From Haloprofundus marisrubri (GTDB lineage: Archaea > Halobacteriota > Halobacteria > Halobacteriales > Haloferacaceae), in assembly GCF_001469955.1 (NCBI RefSeq), contig NZ_LOPU01000041.1, positions 1-42,698 on the forward strand: 42,698 nt of DNA. Reading direction: 5' to 3'. This document shows positions 1-8,300 of this stretch, piece after piece (within the stretch, counting starts at the first letter, position 1; the number at the start of each line of letters is the position of its first letter). The notes under the pieces are model-generated. The model was not told where the DNA came from. It ran no database searches and saw nothing but the letters and a program-made list of their open reading frames with translations. Both the position numbers and the translations under genes were made by a program.

Positions 1-2
1 GC

Positions 3-437
3 CTCGTCTGGACGGCCACCGGTGTGGTCCCGCTGGCCCTCGACATGCTCGTCGACGTTCACACTCTCGTAACCGCGAACAGCCGACTCGTCTACGGGGC
101 GATGCTCGGGTTCGTCGGGCTCTACCAACTCACCACGTTCAAACACCGCTCGCTGCGTGACTGCTGTACGACCGTCGAGGCTCCGACAGCGACGCTTCGC
201 GCCGGCGTTCGGCAGGGACTCCGTCACGGCGCGAAATGTGTCCGCTGTACGTGGCCCATCTTCGCGCTCATGGTCGCTATCGGCTCGATGAACTTCTTCT
301 GGATGGTCGTCCTCACCGGCGTCGTCACCATCGAACGACTCCCGCTGTGGGGCGAAGATATCGCCATCGCAACGGGAGTCACCGCCGGTGCTGCGGGGAT
401 TCTCGTCCTCTTCGTGGGGCTTCCACTGTTCGTATGA
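3..437 (+). CDS. DUF2182 family membrane protein, C-terminal part
   Basis: The gene enters from the left edge already open, so only the last 144 or so residues are present. The pattern G-x2-H-G-x2-C-x2-C-x-W followed by G-S-M-N-x2-W-M and a final E-R-L is the signature of DUF2182, a family described as predicted metal-binding integral membrane proteins. Two or three hydrophobic helices are visible, the last ending exactly at the C-terminus. The stop codon overlaps the next start (ATGA at 434-437), so it is translationally coupled to the propeller lipoprotein. The true start lies outside the window. The specific function is unknown; the family assignment is fairly sure. Confidence 0.75.
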   Translation, partial: LVWTATGVVPLALDMLVDVHTLVTANSRLVYGAMLGFVGLYQLTTFKHRSLRDCCTTVEAPTATLRAGVRQGLRHGAKCVRCTWPIFALMVAIGSMNFFWMVVLTGVVTIERLPLWGEDIAIATGVTAGAAGILVLFVGLPLFV

Positions 438-1468
438 GAAACGACCAGCCGAGTCGGGCGTTGGCCGACCGTCCGAAGCAGACGCCGTTCGACCAGCCGA
501 CCCGCACGTCAGGACGACCGATGACTCGACGCGCTGCGCTCGCTACGGGAGCGACGGCACTCGTCGCTGCGGCTGGCTGTCTCGGCGGAACGCGACTCAG
601 CCACGGCTGGAACGAGGTGAACGCACCTACCGACGCCGCGCTGTACGACGTGGTGATGACGCTCGACGGACCGATTGCCGTCGGTGAAGGTGGCGTTGTC
701 TTGGGCCGACGCGGTAGCGACTGGCAGGCAATCACCGAGAACGGCCCCGGCGACGCGTCCAACGGCCTCGTCGCCGCCGACGTGACCGACGACGGAAACG
801 CGGTCTGGTTCGTCGGCGACAGCGGCGCTATCGGCCGACTGAACGTCGTCTCGGGCCGTGTCACTGATTACTCCGCACCGAACGGTAAGACGAGTTCGTG
901 GGAGGGCCTCGCAGTCGACGGCCGTGCGGGACGCGAATCGGTGTTCGCCGTCAACGGTTCCGGCGAACTGCTCCCCGGCACCTACGGCGGCGGAACGGTC
1001 AGTTGGGGCCAAGTCTCGAAGCCGAGCGGCGGCGAGAGCGTCGCTGCCATCGACGTTCACCGAGGCACCGGTTACATCGCCGACACCGGCGGCGGTGTCT
1101 ACCGAACGGCCCGAAACGGCTGGCAGACCGTCGGTATCCGTGGCGCTGGCGTCTCGCTCACCGACCTCTCGGTCGTCGACAAGACACTCGTGAACGTGAC
1201 CACCGAAGAAGGTGACATCTACGTCTACAACGGCCACAACTGGTTGTTGGTAACGACGGCCGACTCGGCGCTCCACGCCATCGACCGTCGGTCGGGACGC
1301 GGCCTCGCCGCCGGCGTCGGCGGCACGGTACTGTCGCTGGAATCGAACCAGTGGCAGTCTCAGGAATCGCCAACCTCGAACACGCTTCACGGCTGTGCGC
1401 TCGGTACTGCCTCGTATTCGGACGTCGCCGTCGGTGCGAACGGCGTCGTGCTCGAATTATTCGGTTAG
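434..1468 (+). CDS. Tat-exported beta-propeller (BNR/Ycf48-like) lipoprotein
   Basis: The 344-residue protein starts at an ATG overlapping the DUF2182 stop. A twin-arginine signal with a lipobox lies around residues 30-49 (T-R-R, hydrophobic stretch, A-A-G-C49), so it is probably exported and lipid-anchored. ATG 521 (residue 30) is an alternative start that would give a standard-length signal. The mature part is built of blades with repeated G-P-x-A-V-G-x-G-G-x-V-L and W-F-x-G-x-S-G-A motifs, typical of BNR/Ycf48-like propellers. It is clearly paralogous to the protein at 7164-8300, sharing V-T-D-D-G, D-Y-S-A-P-x-G-K-T-S and N-G-S-G-E in the same order. Propellers of this type often help assemble membrane complexes. 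A role with the oxidase downstream is inference only. Confidence 0.8.
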   Translation: MRNDQPSRALADRPKQTPFDQPTRTSGRPMTRRAALATGATALVAAAGCLGGTRLSHGWNEVNAPTDAALYDVVMTLDGPIAVGEGGVVLGRRGSDWQAITENGPGDASNGLVAADVTDDGNAVWFVGDSGAIGRLNVVSGRVTDYSAPNGKTSSWEGLAVDGRAGRESVFAVNGSGELLPGTYGGGTVSWGQVSKPSGGESVAAIDVHRGTGYIADTGGGVYRTARNGWQTVGIRGAGVSLTDLSVVDKTLVNVTTEEGDIYVYNGHNWLLVTTADSALHAIDRRSGRGLAAGVGGTVLSLESNQWQSQESPTSNTLHGCALGTASYSDVAVGANGVVLELFG

Positions 1469-1485
1469 GAGATTGAATACTTGAA

Positions 1486-1513
1486 TTTTATTTTCTATGT
1501 ACTATATTTACTG
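1486..1513 (+). promoter_or_regulatory. T-rich terminator-like tract followed by TATA region of the copZ-like gene
   Basis: After the propeller stop, the sequence turns sharply AT-rich. TTTTATTTTC (1486-1495) resembles a haloarchaeal oligo-T terminator. TATATTT with the following TTACTGGG (about 1502-1513) sits 27-38 nt upstream of the chaperone start at 1540. The chaperone is therefore probably transcribed from its own promoter. Confidence 0.45.
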
Positions 1514-1539
1514 GGACATACCCCGTCGTATAGACTGCG

Positions 1540-1743
1540 ATGCCAGGATACACACTCGACGTGACCGGTATGCACTGTGACGGCTGCGAACGAATCCTTA
1601 CTCAGAACGTCTCCAGCGTAATCGGCGTTCGAGAAGTCACCGCAGACGTGACCACCGGAACCGTTCGCGTCCGCTGTACGGACGACTCGGTAGCGTACGT
1701 CCGGAAAGCGATTACCGACGCCGGCTACGGCGTCGTCAACTGA
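1540..1743 (+). CDS. copZ: CopZ-like heavy-metal (copper) chaperone, HMA domain
   Basis: This 67-residue protein is a single heavy-metal-associated domain. The metal-binding loop is M11-H-C13-D-G-C16, the M-x-C-x2-C motif that binds Cu(I) in CopZ and in the N-terminal domains of copper ATPases. The length matches free-standing CopZ. No CopA ATPase is adjacent: the P-type ATPase in this window is a calcium-type pump 37 kb away. The neighbours are instead a permease with its own Cys cluster and a haem-copper oxidase subunit I, so delivery of copper to those proteins is a reasonable inference. Metal identity is inferred from the family. Confidence 0.88.
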   Translation: MPGYTLDVTGMHCDGCERILTQNVSSVIGVREVTADVTTGTVRVRCTDDSVAYVRKAITDAGYGVVN

Positions 1744-1854
1744 CTACTGAACGCAGACCACTCCGTTTCGACTCCCGCTGACGCAGCCGGCCCATCCGAA
1801 CCCTCCCTCCGTTTTCGACCGAACTCGTGCGAACACATCCCTCAAAACCAACTC

Positions 1855-3303
1855 ATGTCCGTAGTAGACCAACTCGTCAGCGCCGCGGAACTCGTCATCG
1901 GAATGACGTGGGAGACGTGGTGGGCGCTCGTTCTCGGCTTCACCCTCTCGGGTGCCGTCGAGGCGTTCGTCAGTGAAGAGCGAATGACCGACCTTCTCGG
2001 CGACGACGGGTGGCGCGAGGCCACTCTCGGAACCGCTTTCGGAGCAGCGTCGTCTAGCTGTTCGTACTCGGCGGTCGGCACTGCCCGAACCCTGTTCAAG
2101 AAAGGGGCTTCGGGCGTCGCCGCCCTCGCCGCGTTCATGTTTGCCAGTACCGACCTCGTCTTCGAACTCGGCCTCGTAATGTGGGTACTTCTGGGCTGGC
2201 AGTTCGTGCTCGGCGAGTACGTCGGCGGCCTCGTCGCTGTCGTCGTGATGGTCGCCATCTTCCGGTACGTCGTCCCCCAGTCGTGGTTCGACCACGCGCG
2301 CGAACGCGTTCGCGAGAACGACGACGAGGAGTGCGCCGCCTGTGGAATGGACGCAGATGGCGACGAAGCGGTGTACGCCGACGCGTTCCCCGACGCGGTG
2401 TTCTGCTGTGAGGGCTGTCTCACCGCCTACGAGAACCGGACTGACGCGGCGGGCGAGACGTCGCTCCGCGAGCGCGTCTTCTCGGTCGCTGGTTGGAAGA
2501 GTGCTGCCAGCGCGACGACGAAAGACTGGGAGATGCTCTGGGACGACATCGCCATCGGCTTCCTCATCGCCGGCGTGGTCGGCGCGTTCGTCCCCACGAC
2601 GTGGTGGACGGCGCTGTTCGGTGCCGATGGGAGTCTCGAAGCCGTCGCCGTCAACGTCGTTATCGGCGTCGTCATCGGGATTCTCACGTTCATGTGTTCG
2701 GTGGGCAACGTCCCGTTCGCGCTCGTGCTCTGGACGAATGGCCTCCCGTTCGGCGGCATTCTCGCGTTTATCTACGGCGACCTGCTCATCCCGCCGCTCG
2801 TGAACCTCTACCGCAAATACTACGGCTGGCGACTCGCCGCTGCGCTGTCGCTGTCGCTGTTCGTCTCGGCGGTCGTCGCGGGTGTCGTCGTCCACACGCT
2901 CTTCGATGGCCTCGGCTTGATTCCGACACAAGGAACCGTCGGCGGGACGCTCTCGGGTGAGTACACGACCGTCCTGAACCTCGCGCTGACGCCGGTGTTT
3001 CTCGCACAGGTGTACGTGACCTTCGGCCGTGACGGCGTCGAGCGCCGACTCGCGGCGGGGGCGGCGAAACTGCTGCGCCTCGCCGAGTGGGTCGTCGGTA
3101 CTGTCGCCGTTCTCGGAACCGCGACCGGTGTCGTCGCGGGTGTCGTCGACGCGTTCGGCGACGTGTTGCACGACGCCGGCGACCGCGCCCGTGAGTCGGT
3201 ACGCCACGCCCGAGTTCGGGCGCTTCGTCGGGTTCGTGGTCGAGAAATGCCGAGTCCCGGGACGGCCGATGCTACTGCAGAACAAACGGAGAGCGACGAA
3301 TGA
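1855..3303 (+). CDS. DUF318/ArsP-type permease with a Cys-rich metal-binding insert
   Basis: The 482-residue polytopic membrane protein has the two-half layout of the permease family PF03773 (YraQ/ArsP). Each half carries a Cys in a similar position: S-S-S-C69-S-Y-S in the first and F-M-C281-S-V-G-N in the second. Between the halves lies a soluble insert with C160-x2-C163 and F-C184-C185-x2-C188, resembling a YHS/TRASH metal-binding module. Relatives move arsenicals or other thiophilic solutes. The insert and the chaperone gene upstream point to a soft metal such as copper, but the substrate is not shown by the sequence. Its stop overlaps the next start (ATGA at 3300-3303). The last 40 or so residues are charged and probably cytoplasmic. 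Confidence 0.78.
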   Translation: MSVVDQLVSAAELVIGMTWETWWALVLGFTLSGAVEAFVSEERMTDLLGDDGWREATLGTAFGAASSSCSYSAVGTARTLFKKGASGVAALAAFMFASTDLVFELGLVMWVLLGWQFVLGEYVGGLVAVVVMVAIFRYVVPQSWFDHARERVRENDDEECAACGMDADGDEAVYADAFPDAVFCCEGCLTAYENRTDAAGETSLRERVFSVAGWKSAASATTKDWEMLWDDIAIGFLIAGVVGAFVPTTWWTALFGADGSLEAVAVNVVIGVVIGILTFMCSVGNVPFALVLWTNGLPFGGILAFIYGDLLIPPLVNLYRKYYGWRLAAALSLSLFVSAVVAGVVVHTLFDGLGLIPTQGTVGGTLSGEYTTVLNLALTPVFLAQVYVTFGRDGVERRLAAGAAKLLRLAEWVVGTVAVLGTATGVVAGVVDAFGDVLHDAGDRARESVRHARVRALRRVRGREMPSPGTADATAEQTESDE

Positions 3304-4634
3304 GTGTGAAATCGGCGGTCGACGACATCCGGACGTCGCTTCGGGACGCCGCGAGCGGCCTCTTCGACGGAGGCAACGCGCGCACGGGTACGCCAGTCGC
3401 GTTCGCCGCTGCCGTTGCGGGCGTCGAAGGGTTGGTCTACGTAGTCGGCCGGTTCGTCCCCGAGTTGCTCCGGTCTGTCGGTGCCGGCCCGGTCGTCGTT
3501 GGCCTGTACGGCACGGTCGGTATCGCACTCGCGCTCCTCTTTCGGAGCCAAGGGCGACCGTCCGTCGTCGACGACTCCACTCGCTCGTTGGCGCTCGTCG
3601 CCGCTGGCCTCGGCTTCTGGTCGGTCGTCCCGCTGGTCGGCTCGCAGCCTCCAGTCCCCGCGTGGGCGTTCGTCTTCGTCGGACTCGGTCTCGTAGCGTT
3701 TCGATACGCGCTCCCGGCCATGTTCGGCGATGCTGTCGGTATCACGACGACGGGACGGCGAGGCGACGACTCGAACGTCGGTCGGACCGCTGGAACGTTC
3801 GCCGCGGTACTGGCGACGACGGCGGTGATGACCGCGGCGGCGATTCGACCGAGTGTGCAGATTCTCTCGCTGCTTGCGGCAGTTGTCGGTGTCGCGGCGG
3901 TGGCGCTCACGGCTAGTGATGGGTTCGACGCAGCCGATTCGAGCGACGGAACACAGGACACGCACGACGCACTGAACGCACAGAACGAACAAGCATCGCC
4001 ACCGATTCCGCTCTCACTCGTTCCGCTACAGACGGCGACCGGTCGTCGACGGGCGGTGCTCGTCGGCGACCTGCTCCGACGGTTCGCGCTCGCACTCGTC
4101 GTCGTCTTCGTCGTCGTCACCGTCGTCTCGTTTCACGCGCCGTCAGTGGCGGCGTTCGGTTCGACGCTCCCGCCGAACGCGGTGTTCGGCATCCTGCTGT
4201 GTCTCGAACTCGCCGGCGAGGTGGTGGGTCGCCGCCTCGCCCCCCGGGTGACACGTACGGTCGGCCGACGTCGACTCGCCGTTCTCTCGGTGGCGCTGAC
4301 CGCGCTGTTTCCGGTGTTGCTCGTCACCGCACCGGCGAAGTTGCCCGTGCTGGCGATGCTGTTCTTCGGCTTCGGGTTCAGACGGGTCGGTACCGACGCC
4401 CGTCGGAGCCTCGTCGACGCCGCAGTCGGGGCGCGTTCCGAGACTGCACCCGACGAGTATCGGGCGGCCCGTGACCTCGTCGTCGTTCCCGCACCCGTCG
4501 TCGGCGGGATGCTCTTCTGGTACAGCCCCGTGTTAGCGTTCAGTCTCGCAACGGCCGTCGGTGGCCTCGCACTCCGCGAGTACGTCCGGTTGCTGTTCGG
4601 CGGCGCACCCACGTGGATGGAGGCTGGCGAGTGA
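3300..4634 (+). CDS. MFS-like polytopic membrane protein
   Basis: The 444-residue protein has roughly ten to twelve hydrophobic segments and a charged central linker (about residues 200-250), giving the 6+6 look of major facilitator proteins. A motif near the C-terminal half, G-F-G-F-R-R-V-G-T-D-A-R-R, resembles an MFS loop. No substrate signature is recognised. It is coupled to the permease upstream by an ATGA overlap, and its last codons contain the ribosome-binding site of the oxidase gene, so the three are very likely one operon. The assignment to MFS is tentative; it may be an uncharacterised membrane partner of the permease or oxidase. Confidence 0.6.
   Translation: MSVKSAVDDIRTSLRDAASGLFDGGNARTGTPVAFAAAVAGVEGLVYVVGRFVPELLRSVGAGPVVVGLYGTVGIALALLFRSQGRPSVVDDSTRSLALVAAGLGFWSVVPLVGSQPPVPAWAFVFVGLGLVAFRYALPAMFGDAVGITTTGRRGDDSNVGRTAGTFAAVLATTAVMTAAAIRPSVQILSLLAAVVGVAAVALTASDGFDAADSSDGTQDTHDALNAQNEQASPPIPLSLVPLQTATGRRRAVLVGDLLRRFALALVVVFVVVTVVSFHAPSVAAFGSTLPPNAVFGILLCLELAGEVVGRRLAPRVTRTVGRRRLAVLSVALTALFPVLLVTAPAKLPVLAMLFFGFGFRRVGTDARRSLVDAAVGARSETAPDEYRAARDLVVVPAPVVGGMLFWYSPVLAFSLATAVGGLALREYVRLLFGGAPTWMEAGE
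4619..4623 (+). promoter_or_regulatory. Shine-Dalgarno site that sets the coxI start
   Basis: GGAGG lies inside the end of the upstream gene, seven bases before a GTG at 4631. This is ideal spacing and matches the anti-SD of archaeal 16S rRNA. It favours GTG 4631 over the in-frame ATG at 4613, which would lie before the SD. Confidence 0.7.
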
Positions 4635-6181
4635 CGCAAACGAAACCGTCGACACCAGTCGTCCGCTGGCTGACGACGCTCGACCACCGCGACATCGGTG
4701 TGTTGTACGTCGTTTTCGGCGCGATTGCGGGTCTGTGGGGAGCGACCGACGCGATGGCCGTTCGCACAGAACTCCTGTCGCCGGGGCTTGCCGTCTGGGA
4801 CGCGGCGACGTACAACGCCTTCTTCACGACGCACGGGCTGACGATGCTGTTCTTCTTTGCGACGCCCGTCGCGTTCGGACTGGCGAACTACGTCGTCCCG
4901 CTGCTGGTCGGTGCCGACGACATGGCGTTCCCCCGCGTCAACGCCGTCGCGTTCTGGTTGCTGCCACCCGCACTGCTGCTCGCTCGGGCCGGCATCGTCG
5001 GTCAACTGCTCGGCATCCCACATCTCGCACCGCCGACGACCGGGTGGACGTTCTACCCGCCGCTGTCGACTCAGCAGGCGGGTCACGGCGTCGACCTCGT
5101 CCTCCTCGGACTGCATCTCAGCGGAGTCAGCACTATCGCCAGCAGCGTCAACGTCGTCGTCACTATCGCAATCGCACGCGACGAGTCGGTGTCGTGGGCG
5201 TCACTGGATATGTTCTCGTGGACGATGCTGACGACTGCTGGGTTGGTGATTTTCGCCTTCCCGGTGCTCGGCAGTGCGATGTTGATGTTGCTGTCGGACC
5301 GACTCGTCGGAACGACGTTCTTCGCCGTCGAGGGCGGCGGGCCGATGCTCTGGCAACACCTCTTTTGGTTCTTCGGCCACCCGGAAGTTTACATTCTCGT
5401 CCTGCCGGCGATGGGAATCGTGAGCCACGTTCTCCCGCGTTTTGCAGGCCGACGGCTGTTCGGCTTCCGTTCGGTAGTCTACTCGACGCTCGCTATCGGT
5501 GCGCTCGCCTTCGGCGTCTGGGCGCACCACATGTTCGCCACGGGGATGGACCCGCGCCTCAGAATCTCGTTCATGGCGGTGACACTCGCTATCGCCGTTC
5601 CGAGCGCCGTCAAGACGTTCAATTGGATTGCAACGCTCTGGCACGGCGCGATTCGACTAACCGTGCCGATGCTGTTCTGTGTCGCCGCCGTCGGCAACTT
5701 CGTTCTCGGCGGCGTGACGGGCGTGTTTCTCGCGTCGATTCCCGTCGACCTCGTATTGCACGACACGTACTACGTGGTTGGCCACTTCCACTTCCTGCTC
5801 GTGGGGACCATCGTCTTCGGTCTCTTCGCGGGCGGCTACTACTGGTTTCCACTCCTGACCGGGCGCTGGTTCGACCGCGGACTCGCACGCGCACACTTCT
5901 ATCTCTCCGCGTTCGGGATTCCGGTGACGTTTCTTCCGTTCTTGCTCGTCGGGATGGCCGGCCTTCCTCGGCGTGTCGCCGCGTATCCTCCCGAGTTCGC
6001 ACTGCTGCACTACGTCGCCACTTTCGGCGCGTACGTCCTCGGGGTCGGTCAACTCCTGTTCGTCTGGAACGCCCTCTCCTCGGCGGTTCGGGGTGAGCCA
6101 GTCGAGACGACCGACCCGTGGGAACTCGACCGAACCGGGCAGCGAACTCCCGAGTGGGCATCGGGAGCCGAAACTGAGTGA
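4631..6181 (+). CDS. coxA: A-type haem-copper oxidase (cytochrome c oxidase) subunit I
   Basis: Catalytic subunit of a terminal oxidase, reducing O2 to water and pumping protons across the membrane. With the GTG start it has 516 residues and about 12 helices. All key residues are visible: low-spin haem ligands H68 and H387, Cu-B ligands H250, H299 and H300, the cross-link tyrosine Y254 in H-P-E-V-Y, high-spin haem ligand H385, K-channel K328, and the D-channel motif D-D-M-A-F-P-R-x-N. The helix VI glutamate E252 marks it as A-family rather than ba3 or NO reductase. The ATG at 4613 is an alternative start but lies upstream of the SD. No subunit II, III or haem A synthase gene is next to it, which is unusual. 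Confidence 0.93.
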   Translation: MTQTKPSTPVVRWLTTLDHRDIGVLYVVFGAIAGLWGATDAMAVRTELLSPGLAVWDAATYNAFFTTHGLTMLFFFATPVAFGLANYVVPLLVGADDMAFPRVNAVAFWLLPPALLLARAGIVGQLLGIPHLAPPTTGWTFYPPLSTQQAGHGVDLVLLGLHLSGVSTIASSVNVVVTIAIARDESVSWASLDMFSWTMLTTAGLVIFAFPVLGSAMLMLLSDRLVGTTFFAVEGGGPMLWQHLFWFFGHPEVYILVLPAMGIVSHVLPRFAGRRLFGFRSVVYSTLAIGALAFGVWAHHMFATGMDPRLRISFMAVTLAIAVPSAVKTFNWIATLWHGAIRLTVPMLFCVAAVGNFVLGGVTGVFLASIPVDLVLHDTYYVVGHFHFLLVGTIVFGLFAGGYYWFPLLTGRWFDRGLARAHFYLSAFGIPVTFLPFLLVGMAGLPRRVAAYPPEFALLHYVATFGAYVLGVGQLLFVWNALSSAVRGEPVETTDPWELDRTGQRTPEWASGAETE

Positions 6182-6292
6182 CGCTTTATCCACGGCCAAA
6201 CCGACTCCCGAAGTCGCGTTTGGAATCAGAGGCCACAACCGGGTTCGACGCCCGGACGCGACCGTGGCGGCTTCGACCGCCAGTGAACTTCG

Positions 6293-6667
6293 ATGCGACG
6301 GAACAACCGACAGACGAACGAATCGTGTGTAGTACCACCGGAGGCGGCGACGGCTATCACGCCGCTGACCGGCTTTCAGCGAGATACCCTCTGCGTCGTC
6401 GCGGCGCTCGACGACGCCGCACCGACCGGTGTCGTCATCGCGCAGACGCTCGGCGACATCTACGAAGAGGAGATAACTTCCGGGCGTGTCTACCAGAACC
6501 TGCGGACGCTGGTGGAGGCGGACCTCTTGGAGAAACGACCGATAGACGGGCGAACGAACGCGTACACCGTCACCGAGAGTTCTTGTGACGGTCTGCGTGC
6601 GTACGCCGCCTGGACCGAGGCGTGTGTCGAGGCCGTCGGCGAACCGCACCCACTGTTCGCCATATGA
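6293..6667 (+). CDS. PadR-family winged-helix regulator
   Basis: The 124-residue protein has a disordered basic start and then the PadR core: T-G-F-Q-R-D-T-L, an E-I-T-x-G-R-V-Y-x-N-L recognition region and the wing L-L-E-K-R-P-I-D-G-R-T-N-x-Y. The core closely resembles the second PadR protein at 18042-18320, with shared G-F-Q-R-D, G-R-x-Y-x-N-L and I-D-R/G-R-T-N. PadR proteins bind operator DNA as dimers and usually repress nearby genes. Its position just after coxI suggests control of the oxidase/copper cluster or of the small membrane/propeller genes downstream. The long N-terminal extension may mean the true start is internal. Confidence 0.82.
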   Translation: MRRNNRQTNESCVVPPEAATAITPLTGFQRDTLCVVAALDDAAPTGVVIAQTLGDIYEEEITSGRVYQNLRTLVEADLLEKRPIDGRTNAYTVTESSCDGLRAYAAWTEACVEAVGEPHPLFAI

Positions 6668-6737
6668 TAGGCCCGCAGAGAATCGAACGGCTCGTGAGCC
6701 ACGACAGCACTGTCGCCCACCAACGAGGACGCGACGC

Positions 6738-7067
6738 GTGATACTGTTCAACCTCGTCGTCGGCTTCGTAGCGAGCTTTCTCGTCGTTGCACCCGTCGTC
6801 CACGTCGGGTTGCAACTCCGACCCGGTTCGCTCCAGCCGACCTACGAAGACGCCGCGCTCACCGCGGTGCTCGGCGTACTGCTCGGCGGGTTGGTCACCC
6901 TCCTCCTCGGCTGGATTCCGGTCGTCGGTCCGCTTTTCTCACCTGCCGTCTGGGTCGCGGTAGTGAAACGAGTAACGGAGTCGGATTGGCTCGTCGCCGT
7001 GCTGGTCGGCGGCATCAGTTGGGCGCTCACCGTCGTCCTCTTCGCGGGGGTCAGACTCGTGATGTGA
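6738..7067 (+). CDS. Small membrane protein, three to four helices
   Basis: The start is GTG 6738, because hydrophobic coding sequence begins exactly there while the upstream extension is low-complexity and basic. A weak GAGG lies about 10 nt before it. The 109-residue product is nearly all membrane segment, with Gly-rich hydrophobic stretches around residues 3-22, 38-60 and 85-108 and a short loop R-P-G-S-L-Q-P-T-Y-E-D. No family is recognised with certainty. It lies between a PadR regulator and the soluble propeller, all on the same strand, and may be co-transcribed with them. Confidence 0.65.
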   Translation: MILFNLVVGFVASFLVVAPVVHVGLQLRPGSLQPTYEDAALTAVLGVLLGGLVTLLLGWIPVVGPLFSPAVWVAVVKRVTESDWLVAVLVGGISWALTVVLFAGVRLVM

Positions 7068-7163
7068 CCGTCTCCTCGACCCGGACCGACCGGGCCGGGG
7101 CGGTCGAAACCTCGCGGGCCGTCTCACCTGTATCGCGCGACGAACACCTACCTTCGAACACCG

Positions 7164-8300
7164 ATGAATCCTATAGAGACACTTCTCTCGAAAACACGAG
7201 AGCTGACGAGTACAGCCCAGAAAACCGAGACGCAGTCGACGCAGCAGACGAACCAGAAACAGACGACCGCCAGCGACGGCGGAGACGGCGGAGGCGGCGG
7301 GTCTTCGTCACACCACCAGACCAGCAAGGCACGCTGGACGGAGAACTCGGAGACCACTGGCGACACGGCGAGCGCCGAGTGGAGCATCGCCGAGAGTCCG
7401 GTCGAAAAGACGCTCACGGGCGTCGTCCAGACGAGCGTCGGACCGTTCGCCGTCGGCACCGGCGGGAAGGTGCTGAGACGACGCACCGACGGGTCGTGGA
7501 CCATCGTCGTCCCGCAAGGTCCGGCGACGAAGCGAAACAAACTGACCGACGTCGACGTGACCGACGACGGGAAACGAATCTGGTTCGCCGGGTCGAGCGG
7601 TGCGCTCGGGATGTACAACACCGAGACCGGCGAGAAACACGACTACTCCGCGCCCGGCGGCAAGACGAGTACGTGGGAAGCTATCGCCGTCGGTGGCGGT
7701 GGAGACGGAAGCGACGGCGGAAGCGACGGAAGCGAAGGTGGGAGCGGCGGCGGCGGCGAACACCTTCTCATCGCCAACGGCTCCGGCGAGGTGCTCTCGG
7801 CGACGATAGACGACGACGGCTGTCCGTCGTTCGGCGAGGTGGTCAAACCCGGCAGCGGTTCGACGATTCCCGCGCTGGCACTCGGCGGCGACGCCGCCTA
7901 CGCCATCGACACGAGCGGCAACGTCTTCGAGCGAACCGACGGCGAGTGGGCCGATATCGGCATCAGGAACGCACAGGTAAACTTTCACGACATCTACGCC
8001 TCCGAGCGGACGCTGCTCGTCAGCGGTGGCGGCGGACTCGTCTACCGATACGACCGCCCCTGCACCAACTGGACGCCCATCGCCGTCGGGAAGTCGGCGC
8101 TGTTCGCTATCGACTTCGAGGGCGACCGCGCCGTCGCCGTCGGCGGTGGCGGCGTGATTCACCAACGCCGACGCGACGACGGCTGGACGCAGCTCTCGTC
8201 GCCGGTCGAATCGAAACTCCGGTCGGTCGCACTCGGCGACGTCGACGTCGCCGTCGGGAACAGCGGAACCATCGTCGAGCGGGCCGGAGGTGACAGATGA
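7164..8300 (+). CDS. Beta-propeller protein without signal peptide, paralogue of the 434-1468 lipoprotein
   Basis: The 378-residue protein begins with a charged Thr/Gln-rich segment (about residues 1-75) that contains a Gly run and no signal peptide, so it is predicted to be cytoplasmic. From there on it matches the lipoprotein paralogue blade by blade: G-P-F-A-V-G-T-G-G-K-V-L, V-T-D-D-G-K-R-I-W-F-A-G and H-D-Y-S-A-P-G-G-K-T-S. A Gly/Ser/Asp-rich insertion (about residues 175-195) sits in a loop between blades. Its stop overlaps the next start (ATGA at 8297-8300). Function is unknown. A cytoplasmic and an exported copy flanking an oxidase/copper cluster is suggestive of an assembly role. Confidence 0.78.
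   Translation: MNPIETLLSKTRELTSTAQKTETQSTQQTNQKQTTASDGGDGGGGGSSSHHQTSKARWTENSETTGDTASAEWSIAESPVEKTLTGVVQTSVGPFAVGTGGKVLRRRTDGSWTIVVPQGPATKRNKLTDVDVTDDGKRIWFAGSSGALGMYNTETGEKHDYSAPGGKTSTWEAIAVGGGGDGSDGGSDGSEGGSGGGGEHLLIANGSGEVLSATIDDDGCPSFGEVVKPGSGSTIPALALGGDAAYAIDTSGNVFERTDGEWADIGIRNAQVNFHDIYASERTLLVSGGGGLVYRYDRPCTNWTPIAVGKSALFAIDFEGDRAVAVGGGGVIHQRRRDDGWTQLSSPVESKLRSVALGDVDVAVGNSGTIVERAGGDR

Noticed and set aside
1744-3528. Very long minus-strand open frame opposite the permease
   Set aside because: It is Arg/Asp/Glu-rich with no motifs, the usual antisense shadow of a GC-rich haloarchaeal gene.
7670-7760. Gly/Ser codon repeats inside the cytoplasmic propeller as a tandem repeat or recombination site
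   Set aside because: It is a flexible protein loop encoded by irregular repeats in frame, without exact repeat units outside the gene.
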